NCBI RefSeq assembly: GCF_000171615.1
Contig: NZ_ABFU01000028.3
Span: forward strand, 135,914 to 199,913
Origin: Bacillus coahuilensis m4-4
Lineage (GTDB): Bacteria > Bacillota > Bacilli > Bacillales > Bacillaceae_K
Direction of reading: 5' to 3'
Length of the DNA stretch: 64,000 nt
Position numbers and translations under genes: made by a program. The notes beneath the pieces were generated by a model. It searched no databases. It worked only from the letters and a program-made list of their open reading frames with translations, and had not been told where the DNA came from. Positions 63,619 to 64,000 of this stretch are shown in pieces; position 1 is the first letter of the stretch; every line of letters starts with the position of its first letter.

Positions 63619-64000
63619 ATGAGTAAACTAGCTTTTATCTTCCCGGGTCAAGGGTCTCAAACTGTTGGAATGGGAATGGATTATAAAGAGTCTTATGAGG
63701 AGTCAATGGTGGTATTTGGTCAATGCGAAGATGTGTTAGGACATGACTTTATTCGTCTAATGCAAGAAGGTCCATTGGAACAACTTACGTTAACAGAAAA
63801 TGCTCAACCTGCGCTCGTAACAGCCAGTATAGCCATGTATGAAGTCTTAAAAAAAGAAGGAATACAACCGGACTATGTTTCTGGTCACAGTTTAGGTGAA
63901 TATTCTGCTCTAGTTGCAACGGGATCTCTAAGCTTTAAAGATGCGGTTAAGACAGTTAGAAAACGTGGTGAGCTAATGGAGCAGGCGGTACCTAAAGGGA
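63619..64000 (+). CDS. fabD: Malonyl-CoA:ACP transacylase FabD, 5' part
   Basis: Transfers malonyl from CoA to ACP to supply fatty-acid elongation. The start is MSKLAFIFPGQGSQTVGMG at ATG 63619, after TAGGAGG; an ATG directly before it is possible. The serine hydrolase motif GHSLGEYSALVA carries the catalytic Ser at about residue 92. The oxyanion Gln is in FPGQGSQ. The frame is open to the end of the window (about 127 codons). Confidence 0.95.
   Translation, partial: MSKLAFIFPGQGSQTVGMGMDYKESYEESMVVFGQCEDVLGHDFIRLMQEGPLEQLTLTENAQPALVTASIAMYEVLKKEGIQPDYVSGHSLGEYSALVATGSLSFKDAVKTVRKRGELMEQAVPKG

Overview
This is a low-GC window from an endospore-forming Bacillaceae genome (Bacillus-like; I cannot name the species). 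It carries most of the division and cell-wall (dcw) cluster tail, the spoIIG-sigG sporulation locus, the ylm cluster to divIVA, ileS-lspA, a complete pyr operon, and the yloA-to-fabD block, in nearly the same order as Bacillus subtilis. SpoIIGA, SigE, SigG, SpoVM, a PyrR-attenuated pyr operon and a FapR box place it in the Bacillales.

Layout. 1-2649: 3' part of a carotenoid desaturase gene, its terminator, and a group IIC intron with its reverse transcriptase placed exactly behind that terminator. 2846-9132: murB, divIB, two DUF881 genes (ylxW, ylxX), sbp, ftsA, ftsZ. 9455-12451: spoIIGA-sigE, sigG, ylmC. 12522-16171: ylmD, ylmE, sepF, ylmG, ylmH, divIVA. 16168-20373: T-box leader, ileS, a small unknown gene, lspA. 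20375-33055: rluD-type pseudouridine synthase, then pyrR-P-B-C-AA-AB-K-D-F-E with three PyrR attenuators. 33092-36175: a lineage-specific stretch holding an odd T-poor spacer, a MarR regulator, an Spx paralogue, two membrane proteins and an alkyltransferase-like gene. 36173-64000: rqcH (minus strand), a calcium P-type ATPase, yicC/yloC, remA, gmk, rpoZ, coaBC, priA, def, fmt, rsmB, rlmN, prpC, prkC, rsgA, rpe, thiN, spoVM, rpmB (minus), asp23/yloU, fakA/yloV, sdaAB, sdaAA, recG, fapR, plsX and the start of fabD.

The most striking property is technical. About thirty single-base insertions or deletions, nearly all in short homopolymers, break otherwise conserved genes, many of them essential (ileS, lspA, priA, sigE, four in pyrAB, two in prkC and others). 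In every case the reading frame resumes with the expected family sequence. I read these as uncorrected sequencing errors, not gene decay, and give each such gene its full span with the break position.

Regulatory sites that can be read directly include: a T-box upstream of ileS; promoter plus three PyrR attenuators in the pyr operon; a spoIIG-type promoter with an overlong spacer; a sigma-F-like promoter before sigG; a FapR operator over the fapR promoter; a palindromic candidate MarR operator; and a 22-bp perfect palindrome between rpmB and yloU. I do not see a wholly new system. The best candidates for something undescribed are the MarR-Spx pair with its neighbours between pyrE and rqcH, and two intergenic spacers that share sequence words and an unusual T-poor composition.
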